The translations under genes and the position numbers were made by a program. 64,000 bases of DNA, taken from the NCBI RefSeq assembly GCF_905163445.1, contig NC_053191.1, positions 8,432,001-8,496,000 of the forward strand. The letters run 5' to 3'. Below the pieces are notes generated by a model. The model saw only the letters and a program-made list of their open reading frames with translations, did not search any database and was not told the DNA's origin. Below, piece after piece: positions 47,885 through 60,164 of the stretch (its first letter is position 1; the number at the start of each line of letters is the position of its first letter). Source of the stretch: Pararge aegeria. Lineage: Eukaryota > Arthropoda > Insecta > Lepidoptera > Nymphalidae.

Positions 47885-48150
47885 AGTTTTGGCGCAGTGG
47901 GCAGCGACCCCTGCTTTGTGATTCCTTGCAGGCCAAGGGTTCGATTCTTACAACTGGAAAATTTTTGTTTCATAAACATGAATATTTTTCAGTGTCTGGG
48001 TGTTTATCTGTATACTAGAAGTATTTGTGTATTATAATGTTGTATATGTGTATTATATTCATCAACTATCTTAGTACTCATAACACAAGCTTACTTTGGG
48101 TATTGGGATAGCGATTTGTGTATTGTCGCAGTATATTTATTTATTTATTT
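47885..48150 (+). mobile_element. SINE family S1 copy just upstream of GMC D
   Basis: The tRNA-like head is ttttggcgcagtgggcagcg and the B box is gggttcgattc. The body has gtgtctgggtgtttatctgt and ctcataacacaagcttactt, and the tail is (ttta)n. It ends 172 bases before the GMC D start codon, inside the presumed 5' intron. Confidence 0.88.
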
Positions 48151-48321
48151 ACATAAATTTATAACAAAAAACATCTGTTAGAGCGTTAAAATTCCACAGA
48201 CACACAGAAAGGCAGACAAAGCGGTCAAAGATTTTACAACTAACATTGGGACTTGGGAGTAACGAAAATGACGACAAATAAATAAAATAAATTGTTTTCT
48301 TTCATTTCAGAACTATGCAAA

Positions 48322-51300
48322 ATGGGGATATTAACGACAGTTTCGGCAGCTGCAAAAGCAGCGCTTACAGTAGGTGGGATAAGCAAGCTGACTTTCATCC
48401 CCTTCATGCTGGCAGTCATGGCTTATTTCAACTACGATCTGCTGGATCCAGAGAATAGGCCGTTCAACCAAAAGTATCTCCGGGAAGAATACGATTTCGT
48501 AATCGTTGGAGGAGGTTCCGCTGGTTCGGTTTTGGCTAACAGACTGTCAGAAATCGAGGGATGGAATGTCCTATTGTTGGAAGCGGGAGGACACGAAACC
48601 GATATAAGCGATGTACCTTTATTGTCTTTGTATCTGCACAAAAGCAAACTGGATTGGAAGTATCGGTAAGGATCTTAAAATATGTACAAAACTTTAATAT
48701 TTATAATCCATTTCCAATGAAATTTATTTAAAGACACTCCTGATTTACGTACTGCCGACGATTCTTGAATTTCCCATTTCTTTATATAACGAAACTGTTT
48801 TTTTATTCCGAACTAACAAAGGTTAATCAGTCTAGTTGTTTTTAAGTGAAAATCGTAAAACAAACGATTACATAACAGGAAATACTTGTAGGAGATTCAG
48901 TAAGTTAAAATCCCATCTTTAGAAGCACAATATTAGTTAGCTAATTGTTTTTAAATTCTTTATGGTAACAAAAATTAAGTTTAAGAATAAATTAAAAGAT
49001 TTAAGTCACCCTACGTATTTATTAATCTTGATAACGGAGCGGTACTGGAGTTGCGACTCCGCACGACGGGGTAGACAGACGATGTAATACCGAGCCACTC
49101 AGAGTCTTAGGACATAAGTAGACAAAGGCCGTGTGTGGTATAATAGACATATAAGTCCAGCAATGTGTGTGCGATGTGCATCGTTTGATATTATACTAAT
49201 ACTAGTTGTTGCTCACGTTCTTGATCCACGTTTATTACGGTTTTTCACAAATACCGTGGTTAGTTTTGTTTTTCTAAGATGAAAAGCCTATGTTACTCCC
49301 CGTCCTTTCAACTAACTCTAAGCCAAAAATAAAGAACATTTAGTTAGGGCGTAAAGTAATGGTTTGGGAGGTATACAACGGGTTCCCCGGGCGACTAACA
49401 AAGCCAACAAGGGGGACATGCCGTGGTGATTTTTAGTTTGGGTATACCTCCTTTAGAGGGGGGTCCCCCATAACCTCCTTCCTACCCAAGGGTCGGAGGT
49501 AGCAATAAAGGTTTTCTACCACGCCAAAAAAAAATGGCGTAAAGTAATGACAAATAAACAAACCTTTCGCATTTATAATATCAATGTTTGTGTGGACACA
49601 AAATTATTACTTTTATAACTGAATTTCCAGGACTGAATCTCAAGACTCCGCCTGCCAAGCAATGATAGATAAACGTTGTAGTTGGACCAAAGGAAAGGTG
49701 CTCGGTGGATCATCTGTTCTCAACACAATGCTTTACATAAGAGGAAACAAACGAGACTTCGACCAATGGGAGTCACTTGGCAACCCTGGTTGGGGTTACG
49801 CGGATGTCTTACCATACTTCAAGAAATCTGAAGATCAAAGAAATCCTTACTTAGCAAAGGACACAAAACACCACTCAGTCGGTACGTAAAAATAAATTCA
49901 TTCAAAATTAAACTCACACAAATTAAAAACTATATAGCTAAATGTACGGTATAAATATCGCAATATATGTTTAGAAGACACTTGGAATATACCATCTATG
50001 GGCTTCCTATAAATAATTATATTTACACTTACAAACTTTAACTTACATACGACTATAGTCGGAAAAATGTAATAGGCCCGTTTTGACATTTGTGCAAGAC
50101 CATAGAATGTAACTTGGAACAAAAATGAAAGAAACAAAAAAATTAAAATCAATTACATACAGTGTTTTAAAAAATACGTAAATTTTTTTGGGACGTTAAA
50201 TAATATGAAAGAATATATCGCGAGTATTCTTTTTGCGCTTACTTCATAGTATCATGCAATTTATAATTGTTGCGAAACGTTCCAAAAACAGTTACGTTCT
50301 CAGTCTTTTTTTTTTTATAATAGAGCTGTAACCATTTTTTTACTGAATTTCGAAATTAAATATTGTGTAGTTATCTTTACTGCAAAGAATGAGCTTGGTT
50401 CTCAAAATGGGTTCTAAATAATGAGTCTGAGATGATGTATCTGACCAAGCGGCACATGACTGAAGCGTCCCCGCGCGCACTGCGCAGTTTTTCGTTCCTC
50501 ATCTTGTAAAGTTGACTGTGCGCTCGTTTAAGTTTGATATATATTGTTTACTATTACGTTAACTATGGCTCTTCTATTTTGGACATTAATTTAAACATAG
50601 TGATTTGACTCGATTTTTGTGTTTGTTGTTATATAGTACTAACTCTGTTTCAACATGTTGAAAAGTGGACGCGTATTGGTTGTGAAGTTAAAGGAATACT
50701 TTGAACGAACGAACACTTTACAATACATAATAATATCAATCAAGTACTGATACAAACTTGAATTGATTTATCGTGAGTATCGAGTACAGAGTCTTATGGT
50801 TCCATAACTAGTTACGTCGCGATGACAAGTGTCAAAACGGGCCTGTTACATTTTTACGACTATAGTGTGTTAAAATATATATAATAAATCCATTACAGCT
50901 TTATATTTTTATTTAAATATTGCAGGTGGATATTTGACTGTGCAAGATGCTCCATACAATACACCAATTGGGGCAGCATTTTTACAAGCCGGTGAAGAAA
51001 TGGGTTACGATATAATTGATGTGAATGGATTACAACAAACAGGCTATGCCTGGTACCAATTCACAATGCGAAGAGGAACCAGATGTTCCGCAGCAAAGGC
51101 CTTCCTTAGGCCTGTTCGATTGCGGCAAAACCTGCACATTTCTCTTTTTTCTCATGTGACTAAAGTTCTGATTGATCCAGAGAAAAAAAGAGCATATGGT
51201 GTTGAATTTATTAGAGATACTGAAAAACAAGTTATTTATGCAAAACGCGAGGTCATATTAGCCGCGGGTGCGATTGCATCACCGCATTTGCTTATGCTTT

Positions 51301-52277
51301 CGGGAGTAGGCCCAGCAAGTCACTTAAAAGAAGTAGGGATTAATGTAATCTACGACTCTCCTGGCGTTGGGAGAAATTTGCAAGATCACATTGCTGTCGG
51401 TGGAATCGTCTTCCAAGTTGATTATCCCATAAGCTTAGTCATGAACAGACTTGTCAATATTAATTCAGCTTTGCGCTATGCTGTAACAGAAGATGGTCCA
51501 TTAACTTCTAGTATTGGGTTAGAGGTAGTAGCATTCATAAATACGAAATATGCCAACGCAACAGAAGACTGGCCTGATATAGAGTTCATGATGACTTCAG
51601 CTTCAGTACCTTCAGACGGAGGTACTCAAGTTAAAAAGGCGCATAGTTTGACAGATGAATTTTACGAGGAAATGTTCGGTCATATTTCTAATAAAGACGT
51701 TTTTGGTATTTTCCCTATGATGCTCAGGCCAAAAAGCCGCGGCTTTATTAAATTAAGGTCAAAAAATCCTTTGGAATATCCAATTATGATCCATAACTAC
51801 CTAACACACCCCGATGACGTTGGTGTCTTGAGGGAAGGTGTAAAAGCAGCCTTAGCAGTAGCGGAAACTAAGGCTATGAAACGTTTAGGTGCAAGATTTA
51901 ATAACAAACCTATTCCAAATTGCAAACATTTGCCTCTGTACACGGACGAATACTGGGATTGTTACATCAGACAATATACTATGACCATATACCATCTATC
52001 GTGTACTGCAAAGATGGGGCCATCTAGTGATCCTATGGCAGTAGTGGACTCTGAACTGAGAGTGTACGGAATTGAAGGACTACGTGTAATAGACGCCAGT
52101 ATTATGCCGGCAGTAACAAACGGTAATATTAATGCTCCAGTTATTATGATTGCAGAAAAGGGAAGTGATTTAATAAAGGATACATGGATACCAAAGACAA
52201 ACAAGCGAAGCCGTAGATCTTTGAAATGTTCCAAATTAGAACGGCTTTTTTCTAAAACAATGAATGCTAAATGTTAG
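48322..52277 (+). CDS. GMC oxidoreductase D (glucose dehydrogenase-like), three exons, 648 aa
   Basis: An FAD-dependent GMC oxidoreductase, probably secreted or membrane-anchored. Coding exons are 48322-48665, 49631-49881 and 50926-52277, with junction phases 2 and 1. The exon begins at 48311 after TTTCAG. The ATG at 48322 (A at -3) fits the family, while an out-of-frame ATG at 48315 precedes it. Residues 22-37 are hydrophobic (LTFIPFMLAVMAYFNY). GxGxxG is at 63-68, signature 1 begins GKVLGGSSVLN, and signature 2 is GAIASPHLLMLSGVG. The catalytic histidine is His555 and the partner is Asn599 in NGNINAP. Around the histidine the motif is YHLSCT instead of YHPVGT, so Pro, Val and Gly are replaced by Leu, Ser and Cys. 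The C-terminus ends in a basic tail (KTNKRSRRSLKCSKLERLFS). The N-terminal half is closest to gene A (QxP...LSKLDWKY). No AATAAA was seen within 0.5 kb downstream; AATATAAAG near 52723 may serve. Confidence 0.94.
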
Positions 52278-52799
52278 GTTGACAGTTAATGATAAAGAGA
52301 TATTTTAGGTAATAATAGTTTCAATATGGCCATAGAATTCTGTAAATTTATTAAAAGTCAATTCAATATGAATTGTGATTTTGCTCATATACTAATATAT
52401 CATCAATCATTGATACCTGTAATATTTCTAGTCGTTATTTTTTATTAGTTGTAACCCGAACTGAACAGTATAATACAAACATACATAATTTAAGTTAAGT
52501 GCCGTAATTGTTAAATGGGATATATTATGAAAAGTTAGAAATTGAGTTATTGTATTGGTGAGAATGATAGATAGGGTATAATTTTTGTAAACGCAATGTC
52601 TTAAAATATTGTACATAAATTAAATAATCTTTTTAGTATAACTTTAACAGGGCGTTTCCAACTGACAAGTACATACTATTAGGTATAGTCTTAATGTAAA
52701 AATGTATAAATTAGAATAGTTAAAATATAAAGACTCAATGGTGACCTCCAAGATCGTTTTATTGCATATTATTTATTTATGTTTTAGGTGAACAGTGTT

Positions 52800-52850
52800 T
52801 TACGTGTTAAAAACCTTTTAACTTAAAAATTAAAAGGTTTTAACACGTAA
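52800..52850. repeat. Short inverted repeat after GMC D
   Basis: Arms at 52800-52821 and 52830-52850 match except for one extra A in the left arm. The loop is 8 bases. It lies about 0.5 kb after the gene D stop. Confidence 0.9.
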
Positions 52851-53406
52851 GAATGTCATTTCAATTAAACGAATTGCGATTTAAATAATTATACCTATTC
52901 AGGTAGAGTACCATGACACAAATATATAAGTTAATGAGCTTAAACCGTATTTCACGTTCTGTTTATATCCTCCTTTCCGTTTATATATTAACGCCATCTT
53001 TTTAAACGCGTGGTAAAAGCTATTTCACAAATTATTTATTTAAATTTGACACTAGACAAAAAAATAATATAAATGGAACCTTCTCCTTTATTGAGGTTGT
53101 TTAAAGATATACTAATTTAATGGTCTCTATAGATATACTTCTTAATAGTATTAGATTACCCTGATTTAAATTTAGTTACCTATATCAGCGCCATCTGTGT
53201 TTTAGTCCGTACACTAGTCCGTTAACGTTTGGGCAAAGAGCTTATTGGACTTCGACTACGCACACAAGATGGCGACTTCTGTACATACTTTTACTATTTT
53301 TCTTTAAATATTATTGTATAGAGCTATGATGGCTGATATAAAACCCAACACCAATCCCTAATCCACAGGGTTATTACGTATCTCATTATTAGCAGGCTTC
53401 CGTCAG

Positions 53407-53494
53407 GCGTAAATTTCGCGATCTTTGCTGTCTAAGGTCACTTTTGCATACAATAAACAATAACGTTGACAGCAAAGACCGCAAGATTTACGCC
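53407..53494. repeat. Imperfect 26-bp inverted repeat
   Basis: Arms gcgtaaatttcgcgat... at 53407-53432 and 53468-53494 share about 23 of 26 positions, with a 35-base spacer. Confidence 0.8.
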
Positions 53495-55895
53495 TGTCAC
53501 AATACTGTCGTGAGATACGAGATACGGTTACCACATGACATCGTAGCGGGACACTAAATTGTTTGGCGTAGTAGCGAAGACCGTAGTCTCTTACCATAGC
53601 AGGCCCGATCTATGACAACATAGTACCAATAAAAAACCAATTTAAAGAAATAATAACGTATATATAATAATAATAAATTTAAATATTTTCTGCAAGATAT
53701 AATTAAAGAAATTTGTTTGCAATCAGCAGTGCATGATATTTTCTAAAAATAATTTTTAATGAAGAAAAAGAAACGTTAACGAAAAACGACGTCAGGAAAC
53801 TGACGATGTTCTTTCCTGTGCCTCGTAGAACACGTAAAGATGTTGGTCATGCTGCTCTTGTGGATTGGCGGGCTTTAAAGATAGTTATCATTTAAATGTG
53901 ATAAGCTTAGCAATGGGGCATCAAGACAGGCTTAGATGATAAATCATCATCATCAGTGATGGCGAAACGACTTATGGCTTCACACTTATAGTGCATCTAA
54001 TGGCAGGACTCGCTACTGTCGGAACAGTGATCAATAAATCGGTCGGCCCATCGATTTATTGCAAACTTTAGCGTTTATTTGCACTTCATATTTTATTACA
54101 CAAACAGAAAATGAAGTGAACCTAATAAGCCCACCTTTTCGTTTTTATTTTTAGTTTTCCTAATACTAGGGTTGCCTGGCAGAGATCGCTACCTAGCATT
54201 AAGACCGCCTTTTGTATCCTTCTACATAATAGAAGTATTTTTTCTTCTTTTTTTTTCTGAACTTGATGTGGTGTACAAATAAAAAGTATAAATAAATAAA
54301 TAAGACTCTCAAGAAAATATCTGCTGTTTTTAGGATGTGTCACTAAGTATTTAATCGATCAAAAATGAGTTAGTTTTTTATTTCAACGTGAAATTTGTTT
54401 GAGGCAATAGCCTAAAGTAACAACTTTGAATAGCCGCTGATTTGAGCCGTCTTTAATGATATCATCATTATTTGAGAGGATTTATTGTCTATTTGCTCCT
54501 GTTTCAATTTGGCAAGAATTGCATGAAAGTATTTGCAGGAAAGACGAACGAACAGCAAATATTATGAAAAATCCTTGAAAAGAAGAAAGAGCATAGCAAT
54601 ACTTACCTACCCGATTCAAATTTTGTTTACTACAGGCTTAAATGTATTCCACAGAAACATTTGAAGTATTATCTATATTAGTCGTTGAAGGAGATTTTGT
54701 GTATTACCAATTTTAAAGCATATTAAGTACTTTATAACGAAAGCGTGACTATAGTACTCGTATTATGTTTCCGTTTCATTATACATACATCTCTAATAAC
54801 ACGGAACAACAAAATAATATATACTTTTTAACATTTAAACATCGTGTAATGAACCGCGCCCTACATTATAACAATAGAATCTGCAAGTTCATCGGCAGGT
54901 CTATTCCAAAAGCGGCGTGATGCTAGGGGTCACTTCCTTAGAAATGATGTCGATAAGTGTGTCAGTGGGGTTCTTACGTCTAGTACAAGTTTGCACATGT
55001 CAAAAAATTTAGTGGTTTCTTGAGTAACGGTATTACGAAGTGTGTCAGCGTTTAAAAGCCCTATTACTGTAGATTTATCATAGAGGTTCCCGTACTTAAA
55101 TTCTGATATATTATTCTTAGTACGTTTTTAACATTTTTAATTACGACCCGCCGCTTCGTATATTTCGCGATATGATAGGCTATGATAGGATGATTTTGAT
55201 AGGCTCCTGATAATGATGTTAAAGCCTATAACCTTGCCTAACACAATAATTTTTAAAAGCTATTGCAGGCTATTTATTAAAAAAAAAGATATTAATATAA
55301 TAAAATATTTCATATTTCTTTTGCACAGCTAAAATAAAAGATTTTTTAAATCCGAATAGAATATTATAAAATTAAGCTTAATTTGTTATACTCCGCGAAA
55401 AGAACTTAAGCTTAATTTTCATAATATATCCGCAAAGTAACGCCTGCTTCTATCCAATAATCCGAATGGCGTTCCTACAATAATGCAAAAAAGTAATAAA
55501 AATATATGCTTCATTAATAGTACAAGATCCATATAGGTATGTACCCAATAAAGTAGGTACATAACATTTTTGATAGAAACGCTTTCTGTAGATGCAACTC
55601 AAGAGTAATTCGAGATCATGCAAATTTGTACTAAGGGCAAAGGTCACAATTGCTAGACATAACATCTATCGACAGCATTTAGATATGTTTGAATAAGAGA
55701 GGACAAGACATTGCCATTTAAATCAACGGTTTCTAGCCAAAGGTTAAAACCGATATGATCAAAAACTTAGCTACTGCTGTACAATCTATTCATACAACAA
55801 GGAAGCAGTGATGTCTATCATTTCAGATGTTAAAGGGGCTCGGCGTTAGCTAATACGACGAGAATGGACATCATGGTTTCATATATTTATTGAAA
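53495..55895. other. Repeat-bearing noncoding stretch
   Basis: It contains the R3 copy at 54170 and the block at 55403-55465 shared with 46355. Remnants near 55140 (acgacccgccgctt) resemble blocks at 35550 and 46880. No exon recognised. Confidence 0.45.
54170..54290 (-). repeat. Dispersed repeat family R3, inverted copy
   Basis: It reads gggttgcctggcagagatcg, then ctacctagcattaagaccgc and cttttgtatcctt, ending gtggtgtacaaataaa. It is the reverse complement of the 2866-2965 layout. Confidence 0.65.
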
Positions 55896-56088
55896 TAAAA
55901 CTTCTTTAGGCGCGACTAGAGAGTAACTCAGATTTATTTTCTGACGGAAGTAACGCTTACGTCAGACCTCTGTGTAGTTTCCGCTATTTAAAAATAATAA
56001 TTTGGATACGTCGTTAGTAGGTGTCGGCATATATGTCATATACTCCATGCTTCTTGACTTATACGCCAGCTAGTGGCAAATATCATAA
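55896..56088 (-). repeat. Dispersed repeat R5, right copy flanking GMC D
   Basis: Reverse-complement partner of 47203-47391. It includes tctgacggaagtaacgctta, gtgtagtttccgctattt and ccagctagtggcaaatatca. Confidence 0.8.
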
Positions 56089-57427
56089 TCAATTAGGATT
56101 ATTTAATTCCAATATTTTCAAACGGATCAATTGTGAATAACAAAATGAATAAAAATTCAACAGTTATAAAAAAAAAAATTTAAATTGCAAAGTTTTTAGA
56201 AAATCTCTAAATATAGATACTTGATAATGACAAGGTTATATTGACATGTGCCGATCTAACCTTCAATTTTCTACTCTCAATTATTCTATTTAACAAATGA
56301 AAATATTTATAAAATGTGAAAGTGATATTAATCAATTTAAAATAGAATATTAAATGAAATGGCGGAGTCCCAGGAATATTTTACTCTTTCATCAATAAAT
56401 AATAATAAAAGATTTACTTCAATCGCGCGTAAAGGTTACACGCACACACTTTTTTATTTATTTATTATTTTCAACTTGCGACTAGCATTACAGGGGTTTT
56501 CCTAATTCACTAGCGCAGACTTTAATATTCTGATGCATCTACCTACATACACAATAAACTATATTTTATATAAGTACCTACATAGTAATATAATTGTAAC
56601 AAATACTCCACCGAGCAACGTTTCTCGTTTGAAGATTCGAAATAAACATTAAAAAGTCTGTATAATTATTGGCCGTATAACTAGCGAAAATATTTCTAAA
56701 CACAAGTTACTCAAAAAAATATGTTATGTACTACGTACATTATGTTATGTTTGGCGAGAGTGCGGTGAAAACCCAAGCGCATTCCGTACTATCACGCTCG
56801 CCCATAGGTTCGTCGAGGGATACACAGGTTACAGGGGGGCTTTGGTGCATATAACAATTTTATAATCTCGTACAGGTTAGTCAGCTACCATCTTAGACTG
56901 CATTGTCACTTACAACTATATTTACTACTAAGTATTTACTTCTTGCTTCTTAGTTGTTAAAAAAAAAATCGGTTAATTCGAGGCGAATTTTCTCACAGAA
57001 AACTTTAAAGTGATATGATGCCATACATTTACACGCATTAAGAATGTCACGCTCTATCTAACCACTGTGATGTAACTGCTCTATACCGGTATTATTCTAT
57101 AACCACTAAAAAATTATATCATAGAAGGAACAGAACAGTTCCACTCGACAAGCGCTATGGGCGATACAATCCGAGCATAATAAAATATAGTATGCAGTAG
57201 AACTACATAGATAAATTAATGCCAGACATGTAACCACAACAAAAACGATGCCGACCACCTATTACAAAACACACATAATTGAGCTGGTTCATCCTAAGAA
57301 CTGGTAATACCACGAAAACTTGTATATTACTATGTTAAACGTAGAATCTCGAACATGCAAATCAAAATGTGCAAGAAGTGTGTTTTATTACAAAAGCAAG
57401 GTATTTCAAACAAATAATCATAAACTG
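56089..57427. other. No gene seen; S3 remnant at about 56860
   Basis: AT-rich. The only recognisable item is an S3-like stretch at 56860-56925 (caggttagtcagctaccatc, ttagactgcattgtcactta). Confidence 0.4.
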
Positions 57428-57541
57428 TAGAGATTTAGTCCACTGTGGTGGACTACGGCCTTAACCCCATCTCATTGTGGAAGGAGACCCGTGTGCCCTT
57501 TAGTATGCCGGTAATGGGTTGATATCATCATGATGATGATA
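57428..57541 (+). mobile_element. SINE family S2, 3' half, plus orientation
   Basis: It reads gtccactgtggtggactacg, accccatctcattgtggaag, gccggtaatgggttgatatc and then (atg)n, the inverse of the copy at 42735-43062. Confidence 0.8.
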
Positions 57542-58197
57542 GAGATTTAGTTCTGAGATTAAAAAAATAGGATATCAAAATCATAAAGAAGAAAAGTTTT
57601 TCTGAAACATACAAGTGAAATACCTATTAAAATTAGTAAGATGCAAAAAAAGAAACTCTCCATCAAATTATTATGAAAATAACTTCTATTCTAACTGCGA
57701 ATGATTCATTTTTAAATATATTAAGAAGTCTATTGTTCTCAAACTCCGGATATCTTCATCGGCTGATATCCAATACATTTTAACACCATTATGAAGCCAT
57801 AAAAAAAAAAACGCTCAGAAAACTTTACCCTATAAAATATGCATAAACATTACCGAAAAAAACACACACCTACCTATAAGCGGGTCTTACTGAAACCTGA
57901 TTATAAAAAAAAAATAATAGAACATTATGATACAAATTAAATACAGCAGTATATTGGTAGAACTAATAACATCAGCGAAAATTTTACCGCCGCGCTATAG
58001 GCTTTTATACGTGCATATAAATTTAAAACAGTAATGCGTTTTGACGGCAAACACCACGGCAATCTCTGCTACTCGTAGATACAGAGACTCCGACTTTCAC
58101 TTGAGATCTGCGCCTGACCATGACAAGCATACGTTAAATTGTTATGACGATCCATAAAGTGAACATGATACAATTATTTTTACTTAATATTATAGTT

Positions 58198-58440
58198 AAA
58201 CATCAAACCATAATAAAATTAATATAATATGATTTTCTTTACGAATCCTAAGGTTCTTACAAATAAACGTGGAATAACGTCAGAATTAGTATTACACGTA
58301 CATTCGCAAGGTTCTCTCAGTTGAAGAGTGAAAAGACTGATTAACTATTCCGACTTTATACCATAAGGCCGAATACGTTTATTTGCATCCAGGAAAATTA
58401 AATAGCATTTCGGATGCATTTCCACTGTATTTCATTTCAT
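58198..58440 (+). repeat. Left flank of a composite repeat, duplicated at 60165-60385
   Basis: The shared ordered blocks are cgtggaataacgtc, ctctcag, atttgcatccaggaaaatta and gatgcatttcca. It directly precedes the minisatellite array. Confidence 0.7.
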
Positions 58441-59240
58441 ATCATCATTGTCATACACACACACAGGCTCTGTCTCACACGCTTCTGTCTCGAAGGCGAT
58501 AGAAAATTAGGGCTTAGACCTTACACAACAGTATAAAGATAGGGATACAGTAGATAGAACGCCTTTGATCCCGTAGCAAATGGCGACATCGTCGGGACAG
58601 CATCGCGATCACAGGATATGTCATCATTGTCATCTTACAGAATAATATCAATCCCCTGGCTCCGCACAGGCCTTCTGTCTCACAAGCGATAGGAAATAAG
58701 GGCTTAGACTTTACACCACAGTATAGTTAAAGAAGAGATACAGTAGATCGAAGCCTTTGATCACGACAGTGTAACCTGTGATCCTTAGGTACTTAGGAGG
58801 CCAGTGTACCAAATGGCGACATCGTCAGGACAACATCGCGATCACAGGATATGTCATCATTGTCATCTAACCGATTAATATTCATCCCATGGCTCCGCAC
58901 AGGCCTTCTCTCTCACAGGCGCTAGGAAATAAGGGCTTAGACTTTACACCACAGTATAGTTAAAGAAGAGATACAGTAGATCGAAACCTTTGATCACGAC
59001 AGTGTAACCTGTGATCCTTAGGTACTTAGGAGGCCAGTGTACCAAATGGCGACATCGTCAGGACAACATCGCGATCACAGGATATGTCATCATTGTCATC
59101 TAACCGATTAATATTCATCCCATGGCTCCGCACAGGCCTTCTCTCTCACAGGCGCTAGGAAATAAGGGCTTAGACTTTACACCACAGTATAGTTAAAGAA
59201 GAGATACAGTGGATCGAAGACTTTGATCGCGACAGTGATT
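58441..59240. repeat. Minisatellite array with a 233-bp period
   Basis: The phrase atgtcatcattgtcatct starts at 58618, 58851 and 59084, giving two exact periods of 233 bp. A partial unit lies on each side. Within units, aaatggcgacatcgtcagga and gatcacaggat recur. The two central units differ at only a few positions. The leftmost partial unit is more diverged and resembles the isolated copy at 60386-60575. No reading frame spans a unit. Confidence 0.92.
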
Positions 59241-59332
59241 TATTGGCAAACTTTATTATAAGCAAACTCTCCCGTTAGAAAAGGCCTTAAATTCGGCAGT
59301 GGACTCCTATAGGCTTTTGATTGAGACCGAGG

Positions 59333-59400
59333 AATAATAAAATAGTCACACTTTCAATACTTAACAGTTTAAGTATTGAAAGTGTGACTATTTTATTATT
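59333..59400. repeat. Perfect 32-bp inverted repeat with a 4-base loop
   Basis: Arms at 59333-59364 and 59369-59400 are exact reverse complements around cagt. It is the longest perfect palindrome in the window and lies about 90 bp after the minisatellite. Confidence 0.97.
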
Positions 59401-59767
59401 ACATAACTTGCATAGTCATTAGCATTACACATTTGGACAAAATGCTAAAGGTAATAGGACTAACCGCCATCTAGGTATCATCAAATACGCAATCATATTG
59501 GCCGGCTTTTATAAATCCAAATAATACTAACGACTTATTTATGTCACTTTAAATCACGTTAAAGTTCGCACAATGTTACCAACTTGACCAAGCTGTAGAT
59601 AGCTCTCCGTGATGTACGCACATGTAACCAATATATAAAAAAAATACCTTCCGTAAACCTTATAATATTACCTACTACTGGATATCTAAAAACTGGAATC
59701 TGAGTAGCCACTTTCAGTTGCAAGTCCAATAATAAAGGTTATAGTTTTTAAAACAATAAGTTTATTG

Positions 59768-60005
59768 CCGGTCCGAGAGATTAACGCGTTTAAACAAATA
59801 AAAGCTAACTCTTCGGTCATATTTTTACTAACTTTAAATGACATAGGTACTTTAATATTCCAGAAATAAAGGTTATAGTTTTAAATCAATAAGTTTACTG
59901 TTTTAAAACTATATACTTATAGTTGTAGTTTTTTAGTAGTAAAAATATGACTGTTTAAGAGTTAGTTTTTGTTTGTTTAAACGCGATAATCTCTCGGACA
60001 ACCGG
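59768..60005. mobile_element. Foldback element
   Basis: The left arm (59768-59830) runs ccggtccgagagattaacgc...ggtcatatttttact. The right arm (about 59935-60005) is its diverged complement, ending cgataatctctcggacaacc followed by gg, with about 100 bp between. A block ataaaggttatagtttt...caataagttta occurs both just outside the left end (about 59731) and inside the spacer (about 59866). This suggests a rearranged MITE. Confidence 0.75.
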
Positions 60006-60164
60006 ATTTGAATAATATTTTTTGCAGTTGATAGCCTAGTTCTAAAGCGTGCCACAACACTTAAGTGACGATCACGCCTGCTCTGACAAGAGCGAACCAA
60101 CTGGGAAGAAGATAAAGATGGAAGAAATTAAAAATTGCACAATACAGATTTTTCTGGTAATCGT

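Noticed and set aside
28833..48310. Hidden or decayed GMC copies in the 19-kb gap between C and D
   Set aside because: I looked for GGSS, LSGIG, HPVGT and NAP-like motifs on both strands and saw none; a profile search could still find badly decayed remnants.
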